From: Bradyrhizobium diazoefficiens
GTDB taxonomy: Bacteria; Pseudomonadota; Alphaproteobacteria; Rhizobiales; Xanthobacteraceae
Assembly: GCF_016599855.1 (NCBI RefSeq)
Contig: NZ_CP067041.1
Span: forward strand, 2,914,001-2,978,000
DNA length: 64,000 nucleotides
Reading direction: 5' to 3'
Of the stretch, positions 45,479 through 55,155 are shown in pieces. A model generated the notes under the pieces. That model did no database searches, was not told the origin of the DNA, and saw nothing but the letters and a program-made list of their open reading frames with translations. The position numbers and the translations under genes are program-made. Every line of letters begins with the position of its first letter. The first letter of the stretch is position 1.

Positions 45479-46252
45479 ATGCTGATCAACATCTACCAGA
45501 TCGTCGCGGATAACTGGCTCCTGCTGTTGATCGGACAATTTCCGAATGGTCCGCTTGGCGGCATTGCCGCGACGCTGCTGCTGTCGATTCTCGGCATCGG
45601 TCTGGCCTTTCCGCTGAGCATTCTGGTGGCGCTCGCCCGGATTTCTCACTGGCCGATGTTGAGCTGGCCCGCCACGGCGCTCGTCTATGTCATGCGCGGC
45701 GTACCGCTCCTGATGATCATCTTCTGGGTCTACTTTCTGCTGCCGCTGCTGATCGGACGCATCGTGCCCGGCTTTGTGGCGATGGTCTGCACACTAGTCG
45801 TCTACGAGTCGGCATTTCTGAGCGAGATCGTTCGTGCCGGCATCCAGGCTCTCCCCAGGGGACAGATGGATGCGGCGCGCGCGCTCGGCCACGGTCACTT
45901 TTCGGCCATGCGCTACGTCATTCTGCCGCAGGCGCTCTACAACATGATCCCGAGCATCCTCAGCCAGTTCGTAGCCACGATCAAGGAAACGACGCTCGCG
46001 TACGTCATTAACGTTCCCGAGCTGACCTTCGCCGCCAGTCAGATCAATAATCAGCTCCTGACCAAGCCGTTCGAGGTCTTCTTCGTTCTTGCCATCATCT
46101 ATTTCGCGGTCTGTTGGACATTGACGCAGCTCGCTAACTGGCTGGAGCGCCGCATCGCCGCAAAGCGTGCGGGACACGGCACCGCTCAACAGGCAAGCGC
46201 GGTTGGCGCTGCGGTGATTGGGCCCGAGACCGTTCAGGAGATCATACAATGA
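45479..46252 (+). CDS. Polar amino-acid ABC transporter permease 2
   Basis: A 257-residue permease of the same family, with the loop [20 protein letters not shown] near residues 122-142 and the later segment [18 protein letters not shown] near 170. It carries an extra C-terminal tail of about 25 residues ([20 protein letters not shown]). Its stop overlaps the ATPase start (ATGA). Confidence 0.9.
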   Translation: MLINIYQIVADNWLLLLIGQFPNGPLGGIAATLLLSILGIGLAFPLSILVALARISHWPMLSWPATALVYVMRGVPLLMIIFWVYFLLPLLIGRIVPGFVAMVCTLVVYESAFLSEIVRAGIQALPRGQMDAARALGHGHFSAMRYVILPQALYNMIPSILSQFVATIKETTLAYVINVPELTFAASQINNQLLTKPFEVFFVLAIIYFAVCWTLTQLANWLERRIAAKRAGHGTAQQASAVGAAVIGPETVQEIIQ

Positions 46253-46986
46253 TCAAATTCTGCAACGTCAACAAGTGGTATGGCAGCTATCAAGCGCTCG
46301 CCGACATCAACGCCGAGGTGAAGCGCGGAGAGGTCGTGGTTGTGTGCGGTCCGTCCGGTTCGGGCAAGTCGACCCTGATCCGGACGGTCAATCGGCTCGA
46401 GGGGATTCAGTCCGGTGAGCTCATGTTCGACGGCCAGAATGTCCACGCCAAGATGAGTGGAGCGCAGCTCAACCGCTTGCGTAGTCACATCGGCTTCGTT
46501 TTCCAAAGCTTCAACCTGTTTCCCCATCTGTCGGCCCTCGACAATATCATGCTCTCGCCGATGAAGATCAAAGGCGTCGATCGCACCAAGGCCCATGACA
46601 AGGCGATGCAGTTGTTGGACCGCGTCGGGCTCGCATCGAAGGCGTCAGCGTATCCGGCGCAGCTATCTGGCGGTCAACAGCAGCGCGTCGCAATCGCACG
46701 CGCGCTGGCGATGGAGCCCCCGGCGATGCTGTTCGACGAGCCGACCAGTGCGCTTGATCCGGAAATGGTCGGCGAGGTTCTCGCGGTCATGCGCAGCCTT
46801 GCAAACGAAGGAATGACCATGATGTGCGTGACCCACGAGATGGGTTTCGCGCGCGAAGTGGCCGACCGCGTCTGGTTCATGGATGCCGGCCGCATCGTCG
46901 AGATTGCGACGCCGGACAAGTTCTTTGGCAATCCGGAGCATCCCCGCGCCAAACGCTTCCTGTCGGACTTGCGCACGCGCTACTAG
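46249..46986 (+). CDS. Polar amino-acid ABC transporter ATP-binding protein
   Basis: A 245-residue GlnQ/HisP-type ATPase. Walker [13 protein letters not shown] near residue 34, Q-loop [13 protein letters not shown] near 84, signature [15 protein letters not shown] near 139, Walker [12 protein letters not shown] near 162 and H-loop VTHEMGFA near 194. Completes the transporter with the binding protein 31 bases downstream. Confidence 0.94.
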   Translation: MIKFCNVNKWYGSYQALADINAEVKRGEVVVVCGPSGSGKSTLIRTVNRLEGIQSGELMFDGQNVHAKMSGAQLNRLRSHIGFVFQSFNLFPHLSALDNIMLSPMKIKGVDRTKAHDKAMQLLDRVGLASKASAYPAQLSGGQQQRVAIARALAMEPPAMLFDEPTSALDPEMVGEVLAVMRSLANEGMTMMCVTHEMGFAREVADRVWFMDAGRIVEIATPDKFFGNPEHPRAKRFLSDLRTRY

Positions 46987-47017
46987 TTTCATCGTCGATT
47001 TGTTGGAGGAGGACCAC

Positions 47018-47860
47018 ATGCATTTGACCGGCCCGTTACTGACAACCGCGCTCGTTGCCGCGAGCCTCGTAGGGGCTAGCGCGGCGCGAGCTGATCAGCT
47101 CCAGGACATCATGCAGCGCAAGGAATTGCGTTGCGGGACGTTCGCCGATGTGCCGCCGTTCGCGGCGCCGGATCCCAAGACGCGCGAGATGGTCGGGTTT
47201 GACGTCGATCTGTGCGGCGCCATCGCCAAGCGGCTCGGTGTGACTGCCAAGATCACGCCACTGTCGGTCGAGGCGCGAGTTCCCGAGGTCAAGCTCGGGC
47301 ACGTCGACATTGCCGTGGCCAACTTGGCCTACACAGTAAGCCGTGCCGAGCAGATCCAGTTCAGTGATCCCTACTATATCGCCAAGGAAATGCTGGCGGT
47401 GCGGGCAAGCGACCCCGGCAAGACCACGCAAGATTTCAAGGGCAAGCGGCTGGCCGCTACCAAGGGTTCGACGTCTGAGTTGTCGGTCAAGCTCAACGGG
47501 TCCCATCCTCTCGTATTTCAGGACACCGGATCGGTCTTCATGGCGGTCCAGCAGAACAAGGCAGCGGGAATGGTCGCCAATACGATGACGATCGTGAAGC
47601 TGGTCGCTGAATCCAAGAAGGGAGGTGTCGAACTGAAGATGATCGACGACCCCATGCTGCTCGAACCGATCGGTGTCGGGATGAAGAAGGATGAACCGGC
47701 GCTGCTCGCCAAGATCAATGAGACGCTCGTCGCGATGGACGGCGCCGGCGAGATCAATCAGCTCTGGAACAAGTGGCTGGGTCCGGAGACCGAGTATCGC
47801 CTGACCCGGACCGAAAAGGTCGTACCGCTCAGCGAGTTGAAGTTCACGCCGATACCGTGA
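47018..47860 (+). CDS. Amino-acid ABC transporter substrate-binding protein
   Basis: A 280-residue family 3 binding protein from the ATG at 47018 with GGAGGAGG just upstream. The signal peptide ends near SAARADQ (residue 25). MVGFDVDLCGAIAKRLGV near 60 and ANLAYTVSRAEQIQFSDPYY near 100 are family hallmarks. The ligand is likely an amino acid or its cyclic amide such as 5-oxoproline, given the co-regulated PxpABC genes. Confidence 0.9.
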   Translation: MHLTGPLLTTALVAASLVGASAARADQLQDIMQRKELRCGTFADVPPFAAPDPKTREMVGFDVDLCGAIAKRLGVTAKITPLSVEARVPEVKLGHVDIAVANLAYTVSRAEQIQFSDPYYIAKEMLAVRASDPGKTTQDFKGKRLAATKGSTSELSVKLNGSHPLVFQDTGSVFMAVQQNKAAGMVANTMTIVKLVAESKKGGVELKMIDDPMLLEPIGVGMKKDEPALLAKINETLVAMDGAGEINQLWNKWLGPETEYRLTRTEKVVPLSELKFTPIP

Positions 47861-47962
47861 CGAGCCGCTCACGCCGCAATAGCCAACCCGTACGGCTCGG
47901 ATGGTGGTCTCTGCCATCCGGGCTCAACCAATTTCGACCAACGAAACAACGGAAACGACACA

Positions 47963-48634
47963 ATGGTGCACGTCATTCGATCTTTTGAACGGCCGGATCC
48001 GGCTGCCGTCAAGGACATCTCGCAATATGCGCCCTCGACCTTGCACGAGGCGCAGGGCCGTACGGGCGCGCTGACATCTCGGATCAAGCCGATCTATTCG
48101 GGCATGCGCGCCTGCGGGCCGGCGCTGACGGCAAGCTGTCATCCGAGCGACAACCTGATGCTCATTACGGCGATCAGCCTCGCCCAGCCCGGCGACGTCT
48201 TGATCGTCAGCGCCGGGGATCATCCGGAGCAGGGGGGATTCGGCGAGGTGTTGACGACGGCCTGCATGGCGAAAGGCATCGTCGGCCTGGTCACAGACGC
48301 GGGCGTGCGCGACGGCCTGGCGATCCGCAAACGCGGATTCAACGTCTTCTGCTATGGCTTGTCCATGAAAGGAACGGTCAAGGAGACACTCGGTACCATC
48401 AACCAGCCGATCGTGATCGGTGGCGTTGCCATTAACCCCGGCGACATCATCAGCGCGGATGACGATGGTGTCGTCGTGGTCCCGAAAAGCAATATTGCAG
48501 CGGTTGTCAAAGCGTCGGCAGAGCGCGAGGCCAAGGAAGCGCGGATGATGGCCGCCCTGGAAGCGAAGGGGAGCATCCTCGAACTCTCGGGAATGGACAA
48601 AGTCCTTGCTCTGAAGAATTGCACCTACGGCTGA
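47963..48634 (+). CDS. RraA-family aldolase / oxaloacetate decarboxylase
   Basis: A 223-residue protein of the RraA/HMG-aldolase family. VTDAGVRDGLAIRKRGF (residues about 111-127) carries the Arg-Asp pair that binds substrate and metal, and DDDGVVVVP near 173 is the C-terminal signature. Members split 4-hydroxy-4-methyl-2-oxoglutarate or 4-carboxy-4-hydroxy-2-oxoadipate to pyruvate, or decarboxylate oxaloacetate. It ends the LysR-linked operon after a 102-base gap and may handle the carbon skeleton of the imported compound. Confidence 0.87.
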   Translation: MVHVIRSFERPDPAAVKDISQYAPSTLHEAQGRTGALTSRIKPIYSGMRACGPALTASCHPSDNLMLITAISLAQPGDVLIVSAGDHPEQGGFGEVLTTACMAKGIVGLVTDAGVRDGLAIRKRGFNVFCYGLSMKGTVKETLGTINQPIVIGGVAINPGDIISADDDGVVVVPKSNIAAVVKASAEREAKEARMMAALEAKGSILELSGMDKVLALKNCTYG

Positions 48635-48878
48635 TTTGAAGAGCAAACACCCCAAAGCGTCGCTGTTTCTCTGGTAGTTGTGTCGCGACTTTTAGCGTTG
48701 CCGGAATCCGAAGTTCCCCGCGCAACCGAGATCGAAATCAACGTCTCCCGTCGCGCACACGGCCATCTGCTGTCAGCGACAAAGGCTATGGAGCCGTCAT
48801 CGCGGTAGCTGCCGCGATGACGCAATGCACCACGAGCGGCCTAAAAACCCTCGAAGGCGAGCTTGCGACGCACGGATC

Positions 48879-49592
48879 TTAAGCATCCTGAATCAGAATG
48901 TCGGTCAGGCTCTTTTCGTCGCGTTGTCGTGGCGTCAGGTCCAGTCCGGCCAGCAGATCGCCGAGGTGGTCTGTCATCAGTTCGGCCGCGGCGTCGGTCT
49001 CGTGGCGGGCGATAGCGTCGACCAGGTGATGATGAGCATGGCTTGCACAGATGGTGTCGCGCCTGATCCAGTACAATGCGATGATCAGCGACGAGCGCGT
49101 GACGAGGTCAGCGATGAACTCGCACAGGATCGATTGCGAGGCGATCTGCGAGACCTCAACGTGGAAATTGGCCGAGAGCATCAGCGCGTCGCTGTCGCGT
49201 CCTTCGCGCACCGCTTCGTGCTCCTGATCGAGATGAGCGCGCAGCCGCGCCACGTCGGCAGTGGTGGCGCGTGCGGCGGCAAGAGCTGCCGCACGCGGCT
49301 CGACCAGCATGCGCATTTCGAAGATCTCGCGGGCTTCGATTTGCGAGGGGTGTGCCACGAAGGCGCCGCGGTTCGGCTCCAGGCGCACGAGGCGATCGTG
49401 CGCGAGCGCTTGCAGCGCGGAGCGGATCACCGTACGGCTCACCGCGTAGATCGAGGCGAGTTCGTCTTCGGGCAACTTGGTGCCGGGCGCCAGCCGATGG
49501 GCAAAGATCGCGTCCCGCAGGCGGGTGTAGGTCGCGGACCACCGCGCCGTCGGCTTCAAGGAGTGAGTCTGTCTGTCTTCGGGCGTGCGCAT
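48879..49592 (-). CDS. GntR-family regulator with FCD domain
   Basis: A regulator of about 237 residues from the Met at 49592 (a start at 49649 is also open). The winged helix is at the N-terminus: LRDAIFAHRLAPGTKLPEDE, then SRTVIRSALQALAHDRLV. The C-terminal FCD domain has FHVEVSQIASQSIL near 145 and HHHLVDAIARHE near 195, giving metal-binding His positions. It lies next to a racemase and Liv importer that it probably represses. Confidence 0.86.
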   Translation of the reverse strand: MRTPEDRQTHSLKPTARWSATYTRLRDAIFAHRLAPGTKLPEDELASIYAVSRTVIRSALQALAHDRLVRLEPNRGAFVAHPSQIEAREIFEMRMLVEPRAAALAAARATTADVARLRAHLDQEHEAVREGRDSDALMLSANFHVEVSQIASQSILCEFIADLVTRSSLIIALYWIRRDTICASHAHHHLVDAIARHETDAAAELMTDHLGDLLAGLDLTPRQRDEKSLTDILIQDA

Positions 49593-49664
49593 GGCATCAG
49601 GAGCTAGACGGAGATTGCGACGATGCAAGGTACGATTAGAGTTGTGCACGCGCTTTCATCGTTA

Positions 49665-50468
49665 TCATATCGTGTGCTTACCCGCAGGTGAAGTGGCGAG
49701 CGGGTGCGATGGGACGTCCGGCGCATGCTGTGGCTGCGGAGCTTCCGGCGCGAACGCGGCGAACAGACCATCATAAGGCTTGATCCGCGGCGAGGCATAG
49801 CCGCCATGCTTTGATGTCTTGTGGCCGAGGCTCACCAGGCCTTCAGCGAGTTTCACCGCCGCGCCGACACCGTCCACGACGGGAAGGCTGTGCTCGCGCG
49901 ATAGCTCCGCAGCGAGATCGGCCATGCCGGCGCAGCCCAGCACGATCGCTTCGGCCCGGTCCTCGACCACGGCCTTTGCGATCTCGGCCGAGATGCGTTG
50001 GCGTGCGTCCGAGCCGGGAATCTCGAGATCGAGCACTGGTATTTCCGATGCCCGTACCCGTGCGCAGCGGCCGGCCAAGCCGTATTTGGTGAGGTTGTGC
50101 TCGATTGCTGAGACCGAGCGCGACAACGTCGTCACAACGCTGAAACGACCTGCCAGCAGGCTGGCCATGTGGAAAGCGGCTTCGCCAATGCCGATAACTG
50201 GCGCGGTGGTGAGGCAGCGCGCTGCATCCAGCCCAGTGTCGTCGAAACAGGCAATCACGTAGGCGTCCACGTCTGGCGCGGCGCGCATTTGTGCCAGCAG
50301 GCCTGGAATCGAGAAGACTTCGTCATAGTAGCCTTCGATGCTCGGCGGGCCGTACAACGGGTTGACAGCCTGAATCGCGGTGTCGGCGGCTGCGGCCGCT
50401 TGGGCCGCCGCGCCGATCTTGTGCGTCATTGATGCGGTAGTATTGGGATTGATGACCAGAATGCGCAT
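49665..50468 (-). CDS. Asp/Glu/hydantoin racemase family protein
   Basis: A 267-residue protein from RILVINPNTTASMT at 50468, the classic start of hydantoin and allantoin racemases. The two catalytic cysteines are in IACFDDTG near residue 76 and VLGCAGMADL near 180. The ~25 C-terminal residues are Pro/Ala-rich and not part of the fold. It is 17 bases after livF, so transport and racemisation are coupled. A scrap of a PuuE-type allantoinase gene at 55.4 kb supports a hydantoin/allantoin-like substrate; the exact one is unknown. Confidence 0.86.
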   Translation of the reverse strand: MRILVINPNTTASMTHKIGAAAQAAAAADTAIQAVNPLYGPPSIEGYYDEVFSIPGLLAQMRAAPDVDAYVIACFDDTGLDAARCLTTAPVIGIGEAAFHMASLLAGRFSVVTTLSRSVSAIEHNLTKYGLAGRCARVRASEIPVLDLEIPGSDARQRISAEIAKAVVEDRAEAIVLGCAGMADLAAELSREHSLPVVDGVGAAVKLAEGLVSLGHKTSKHGGYASPRIKPYDGLFAAFAPEAPQPQHAPDVPSHPLATSPAGKHTI

Positions 50469-50485
50469 GGATGTTCGACCTGAAC

Positions 50486-51208
50486 TCACAATTCACCGCC
50501 AAGATAGAGCGTCTTGATGCGTTCATCGTTGACTAGCTCGGCCGAAGGCCCGGAGAGCGCGACGGCACCAGTCGAGAGCGCATAGGCGCGGGCGGATATC
50601 TTGAGCGCGATGCGCGAATTCTGCTCGACGAGTAGCACGCTGACCTGCTCGTCGCGATTGATGGCGACGATCGACCGGGCGATGTCCTGCACCAGTTTGG
50701 GCGCGATGCCGAGCGAGGGTTCGTCGAGCAGGAGCAGCGTCGGACGGCTCATCAGCGCGCGGCCGATGACCAGCATCTGCTGCTCGCCGCCACTCATGGT
50801 TCCTGCCGCCTGGCTATAACGTTCGCGTAGCCGCGGAAAGCGCGTGAGTACTGCCTCCAGCGTATTCGCGACTTCGGCTTTGTCGCGGCGAGTGAAGGCG
50901 CCCATCAGGAGATTGTCCTTCACCGACATCAGGGGAAACGAACGGCGTCCCTCCGGAACCATGGCGATACCCATCTTCACCAGCTCATCGGGGGCGCAGC
51001 CATCAATGCGCCGGCCGCGAAAGCGAATTTCGCCTTTGCGGATCTTGCGAAGGCCGGTGATGGCGCGCAAGATCGAGGTCTTTCCCGCGCCATTGGCGCC
51101 GATCAGCGCTACCGTCTCGCCCTCATTGACCTCAAGCGAGACGTTCCGCAGGGCGTAAACCCGATCGTAGTAGAGTTCGACGCCGGAGAAGGTGAGCAGC
51201 GGCTCCAT
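50486..51208 (-). CDS. livF: Branched-chain-type ABC transporter ATP-binding protein
   Basis: A 240-residue LivF-type ATPase. Walker A GANGAGKTSILRAI near residue 37, Q-loop MVPEGRRSFPLMSV near 82, signature MSGGEQQMLVIGRAL near 137 and Walker B LLLLDEPSLGI near 155. Three bases after livG. Together with LivG it energises the LivHM channel. Confidence 0.92.
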   Translation of the reverse strand: MEPLLTFSGVELYYDRVYALRNVSLEVNEGETVALIGANGAGKTSILRAITGLRKIRKGEIRFRGRRIDGCAPDELVKMGIAMVPEGRRSFPLMSVKDNLLMGAFTRRDKAEVANTLEAVLTRFPRLRERYSQAAGTMSGGEQQMLVIGRALMSRPTLLLLDEPSLGIAPKLVQDIARSIVAINRDEQVSVLLVEQNSRIALKISARAYALSTGAVALSGPSAELVNDERIKTLYLGGEL

Positions 51209-51211
51209 CGA

Positions 51212-51991
51212 CTACATCCCGATCGATTCGTCGGCGCTGCCGAGATAGGCCTCGATCACGCGCGGGTTTTGCTGGATCTCCGCAGGCGTTCCCTCCGCGA
51301 TCTTCTCGCCGAAGTTCAGCACGACAATGCGGTCGGAAATCTTCATGACGGCAGGCATGTCGTGCTCCACCAAGAGGATGGTGACGTCGCGATCGCGTAC
51401 CGCGCGCACCAGCTGGACAGCACGTCGCGTTTCGTCATGGTTCATGCCTGCAAACGGCTCGTCGAGCAGCAGGACTTTAGGGTTGGTGGCAAGTCCGATG
51501 GCTATGCCTAGCGCGCGTAGATGGCCTTGCGGCAGTGTGTTGGCCAACTGTCCGGCGATCGCGCCGAGACCGAGAAAATCCAGGATCTCATCGGCAGATC
51601 GGGCAAACTCGCGCTCGTCCGCGCGCGCGGTTGTGGAGCCGGCGTAGAACCCGAGCAAGCCGGCGCGCGACCGCAAATGGTGGGCGATGATGACGTTGTC
51701 GCGCACGCTCATGGTCTTGAATATGGTGGTTTCCTGGAAGGTGCGCACGACGCCGGCACGCGCCACGACGTGTGGGGCGAGGCCGGAAATGCGGGCGCCA
51801 TGCAACAGCACTTCTCCATCGGTCGGACGCATGAACGAGGCGATGAGCTTAAACAGGGTGGACTTGCCGGCGCCGTTCGGCCCGATCACCGAAAGGATCT
51901 CGCCCTCGCGAACGGAGAAGGAGACGCCATTGACCGCGACGAGGCCACCGAAGCGTTTGGTCAGGGATTTGACCTCAAGCAACTCCGGCAT
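51212..51991 (-). CDS. livG: Branched-chain-type ABC transporter ATP-binding protein
   Basis: A 259-residue LivG-type ATPase. Walker A GPNGAGKSTLFKLI near residue 36, VRTFQETTIFKTMSV near 84 and Walker B VLLLDEPFAGMNHDE near 165. The usual LSGGQ signature is LPQGHLRALGIAIGL near 148, a variant common in LivG. Three-base gaps separate it from livM and livF. Confidence 0.9.
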   Translation of the reverse strand: MPELLEVKSLTKRFGGLVAVNGVSFSVREGEILSVIGPNGAGKSTLFKLIASFMRPTDGEVLLHGARISGLAPHVVARAGVVRTFQETTIFKTMSVRDNVIIAHHLRSRAGLLGFYAGSTTARADEREFARSADEILDFLGLGAIAGQLANTLPQGHLRALGIAIGLATNPKVLLLDEPFAGMNHDETRRAVQLVRAVRDRDVTILLVEHDMPAVMKISDRIVVLNFGEKIAEGTPAEIQQNPRVIEAYLGSADESIGM

Positions 51992-51994
51992 GGC

Positions 51995-52972
51995 TCAGCT
52001 CTCCTTCCGCCGCGGCGCGAATAGGCTGAGAATGCCGTTGGGCAGCACCAGCATGAGCGCGATCAGTATCGTGGAATAGATCAGCAACTGGAATTCACTC
52101 GTCCTGAACAGGAAATCCCAACCGAAATACAACACGAAGGTGCCGACCAAGGGGCCCATCACGTACCCCAAACCGCCGAGGAAGCAGTTCAGCATGAAAT
52201 TTATGGAGTCGGCGACAGCGAAGCTCGACGGGTAGATCGATTGCGCGATGGCGACGAACATAGCGCCGCCGATACCGCCCAGGAACGAGGAGATTGCATA
52301 GGCGATGATACGCAAGGCGGCGACGTTGACGCCGATCGAGGAGGCCAGCTCCTCATTTTGCTGCAGCGAAAGGCAGAGTTGTCCGATGCGGGAATGTACC
52401 AGCCGATAGACGCCTGCGAATACCAGCACCATCAGCGCCACCGTCACGAAATAGAATGCCTGGCGCGGGTTGGATAGCGTTGCAAAATCCGGCAGCAGCG
52501 TGAGCCCGAACAGGCGGATCGCGCCTGGAGGCGGGATGTCGGTGATGCCCTTGGCGCCGTTGGTCAGCGGCACCGCGAGCGCGGAGAGCCGCGCCACTTC
52601 TGTCAGAACAAGCGTCACCATCGCGAAATAGACGCCGCGGAGTCGCAGGATCGGCCACCCGATGAGGATGCTGACGCCGGCGCAAAGCAGTCCGGCAAGC
52701 GGCAAGCTGAGCCAGAATGAGACGCCACCGGCCGTGACGAGGATGGCCGAGACGTAGCCGCCGAGCAACGCATAGGCGCCCTGACCGATATTGATGCGGC
52801 CGATGAAGAAGGTCAGCCACACGCCTGCGCTGGCGATGCTCAGAAGCGCGACAGAGGTCAGCGTATAATAGAGATCGCTGCGGCCACTGACCGCGATCAG
52901 CCAGGGCACGAGGATGAAGGCGACGACCAGAAACAGCGCCAGGGCCGAAACTTTGGATGCGGTGCTCGTCAT
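51995..52972 (-). CDS. livM: Branched-chain-type ABC transporter permease
   Basis: A 325-residue permease with eight to nine hydrophobic segments. FIGRINIGQGAYALLGGYVSAI near residue 60 and LGGIGGAMFVAIAQSIYPSS near 230 are LivM hallmarks. The ATG at 52972 begins three bases after the livH stop; an in-frame start at 52984 would overlap it. Confidence 0.9.
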   Translation of the reverse strand: MTSTASKVSALALFLVVAFILVPWLIAVSGRSDLYYTLTSVALLSIASAGVWLTFFIGRINIGQGAYALLGGYVSAILVTAGGVSFWLSLPLAGLLCAGVSILIGWPILRLRGVYFAMVTLVLTEVARLSALAVPLTNGAKGITDIPPPGAIRLFGLTLLPDFATLSNPRQAFYFVTVALMVLVFAGVYRLVHSRIGQLCLSLQQNEELASSIGVNVAALRIIAYAISSFLGGIGGAMFVAIAQSIYPSSFAVADSINFMLNCFLGGLGYVMGPLVGTFVLYFGWDFLFRTSEFQLLIYSTILIALMLVLPNGILSLFAPRRKES

Positions 52973-52974
52973 TG

Positions 52975-53841
52975 TCAGCCCCATGGTTTGCCCATAAGCC
53001 CGTTGGGACGGATACTCAGGAACACCATCAAGGCGGCGAAGATCACCAGATAAGTGATGTCGCCGTAGGCATGCAGTACCGACAGGCCCACCGACTCCAG
53101 CATGCCGAGAATGAAGCCGCCGGCGATGGCGCCGCCGACCACGCCGGCGCCGCCGATCATCACCATCAGGAAGGCCTTGATCGAGATCGGCCCGCCAATG
53201 CCGGAGTTGACGCCGGTAATAGCGACCAGCAAGCCACCGACCACGCCGGCCAACATCGCGCCAAGCGCGAATCCGATCATGGAATAGCGATCGACATTGA
53301 CGCCCATCAGTTGCGCCGCGACGCGGTCCTGGGCCAGCGCCCGCATCGCCCGTCCCGGACGGCTGAACTGCATGTAAGCCATGAAGCTCGCGATCAACAC
53401 CAAGGCAATGACGCCGACGACGATCTTGTCATAAGGCATGATGAGCCAGTCGACGTTGAGCACGCCGTTGACGATCTTCGGCACTCCGCGCTGCTTCTCG
53501 CCGAACAGCAGCAGGATTACCGCATCGAGGAAGAAGGCTGTACCGGCGGCGAGCAGCATGGTGCTCTCGTCGCGCACGCTACGCCGGATCACTGTGCGGA
53601 ACAGAAACCGCTCGAACAGCGCGCCAATGATCGCCAGCGTCACGCCTGAACAGGCAAGCGCCACCACGAACGGAAGGTGCAACTGGCCGTAGACCGTGTA
53701 GGTGATGAAGCCGCCGAACACGTACATCTGGCCATGCGCGAAATTCAGCACGTTCATCAGCGCGAAGATCAGCGTCAGGCCGAGCGCGATCAAGGCGTAT
53801 TGTGCGCCGAGGTAGAGGCCGTTTACGATGACTTGTGTCAT
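52975..53841 (-). CDS. livH: Branched-chain-type ABC transporter permease
   Basis: A 288-residue permease from QVIVNGLYLGAQYALIALGL (53841); a longer reading to 53931 adds an unlikely basic N-terminus. MNVLNFAHGQMYVFGGFITY near residue 38 is the LivH signature; RAMRALAQDRVAAQLMGVNV near 165 is the cytoplasmic loop contacting the ATPases. Confidence 0.9.
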   Translation of the reverse strand: MTQVIVNGLYLGAQYALIALGLTLIFALMNVLNFAHGQMYVFGGFITYTVYGQLHLPFVVALACSGVTLAIIGALFERFLFRTVIRRSVRDESTMLLAAGTAFFLDAVILLLFGEKQRGVPKIVNGVLNVDWLIMPYDKIVVGVIALVLIASFMAYMQFSRPGRAMRALAQDRVAAQLMGVNVDRYSMIGFALGAMLAGVVGGLLVAITGVNSGIGGPISIKAFLMVMIGGAGVVGGAIAGGFILGMLESVGLSVLHAYGDITYLVIFAALMVFLSIRPNGLMGKPWG

Positions 53842-53964
53842 GTCCGGTCCCGTTCGAGGGAGCGCGCGCAATCCGTTGCGCGCTGCGGCTTGCGTGAGCG
53901 GCGGCGAGGCGAGGGCGAACGATGCCAGCACTAAGCTGGCGCCGCCCGCACCCGGTCAGACGTG

Positions 53965-55155
53965 TCAATCGACGTCGGCGACGAACAGCGTCTCGAACTT
54001 TCCGTTCTTGTATTCCGTGACGACGAGAGGCACGGCGAGTTGGCGCTTCTGGCCGAACGAGGTGGTGCCGACGTAGTGCAGCATCTTGTCGCCCTTGACG
54101 TAGGGGTTGGGCGCCGAGAATCCGTCAATGGTTTTCTTGTACTCGGCGATGTCATCGATCGCCTTGGGGTTCGCCTTCAGAGTATCGATGATGTATTGGA
54201 GAGCGTAGACCTTGGTGTTCGACTCATCGTTATATTCGCCGAACATTTTCGTATAGCGGGCGATGAAGTCGTCCATCGCCTTGGAGCGGATCTCCGGGGT
54301 CGAAGCGCCGCCGACCGAGATGAAGCCGTTGGCAAGTTCGCCTGCGCCTTCCTCGAGCACCTTGGCATCCTGCGCAGTTTCGGTCGAGAGCAGGCCCTGA
54401 TAGCCGAGTTCGCGCGCGGCGCGGATCAAGAGCGGCGCATTAGCCGGGGAGACGCCGGACAGCACCAGGAGATCGGGCTTCAGCTTGACGATCGGCGTCA
54501 ACACCGGTGTGAAGTCGCGTGTGTCGTTCTGGTAGGTGTCCTTGTCGGCGACCACCTGGAGGCCAAGCGCACGGGCCGCGGCGACGCCGCCGTCGCGCTG
54601 ACTAAGCGGATCAGACTCATTGGCTGCGACGAAGGCGATCGTCTTCACGCCCTTTTTGTCGCGGAGATATTTGTAGATTGCCGGCCCTGATTGATAGTTT
54701 GCGACCATGCCGAGCACTGCATTCTCGGCGGGCTTGGTGTAGAGCGCCTTCGGGAAAGCGTATGGAAAATAGATGATGCCTTTGGCTTCCGCCACGGGGC
54801 GTACCGCGGCAGCGCCGTCGTCGACATTCGGCCCTACCACATAGTGGATGCCTTCCTGGGCCATTTTCTCCATGCCGGCAATGGCGCGCTTGGGATCTTT
54901 CTGGTCATCGAAGGTGACGATCTTGATGTCGTAGGTGCGATCGCCAATCTTGACGCCGCCGGCCTCGTTCCATTGCGCCGCAAGCGTCTGCATCGAGCGT
55001 ACGTTCGAGGTGCCCCAGGCCGCGGCGGGACCGCTGGTCACGCCGACGAAGCCGATCTTCAATTCGGTATTCGCCGCCTGCGCGCCGACCGCCATCAAGC
55101 AAAGCAGCGAGGCTCCGATCAGAGCCGATTGCACAGCAGAATGCTTCCTGATCAT
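53965..55155 (-). CDS. Branched-chain-type ABC transporter substrate-binding protein
   Basis: A 396-residue LivJ/amide-binding-type periplasmic protein from IRKHSAVQSALIGASLLCLM at 55155, with the signal peptide ending near AQAAN (residue 29). TELKIGFVGVTSGPAAAWGT near 30 is the typical first strand. First gene of the importer operon, with 123 bases before livH. With the racemase in the same operon, the ligand is probably a hydantoin, ureide or amino-acid amide. Confidence 0.9.
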   Translation of the reverse strand: MIRKHSAVQSALIGASLLCLMAVGAQAANTELKIGFVGVTSGPAAAWGTSNVRSMQTLAAQWNEAGGVKIGDRTYDIKIVTFDDQKDPKRAIAGMEKMAQEGIHYVVGPNVDDGAAAVRPVAEAKGIIYFPYAFPKALYTKPAENAVLGMVANYQSGPAIYKYLRDKKGVKTIAFVAANESDPLSQRDGGVAAARALGLQVVADKDTYQNDTRDFTPVLTPIVKLKPDLLVLSGVSPANAPLLIRAARELGYQGLLSTETAQDAKVLEEGAGELANGFISVGGASTPEIRSKAMDDFIARYTKMFGEYNDESNTKVYALQYIIDTLKANPKAIDDIAEYKKTIDGFSAPNPYVKGDKMLHYVGTTSFGQKRQLAVPLVVTEYKNGKFETLFVADVD

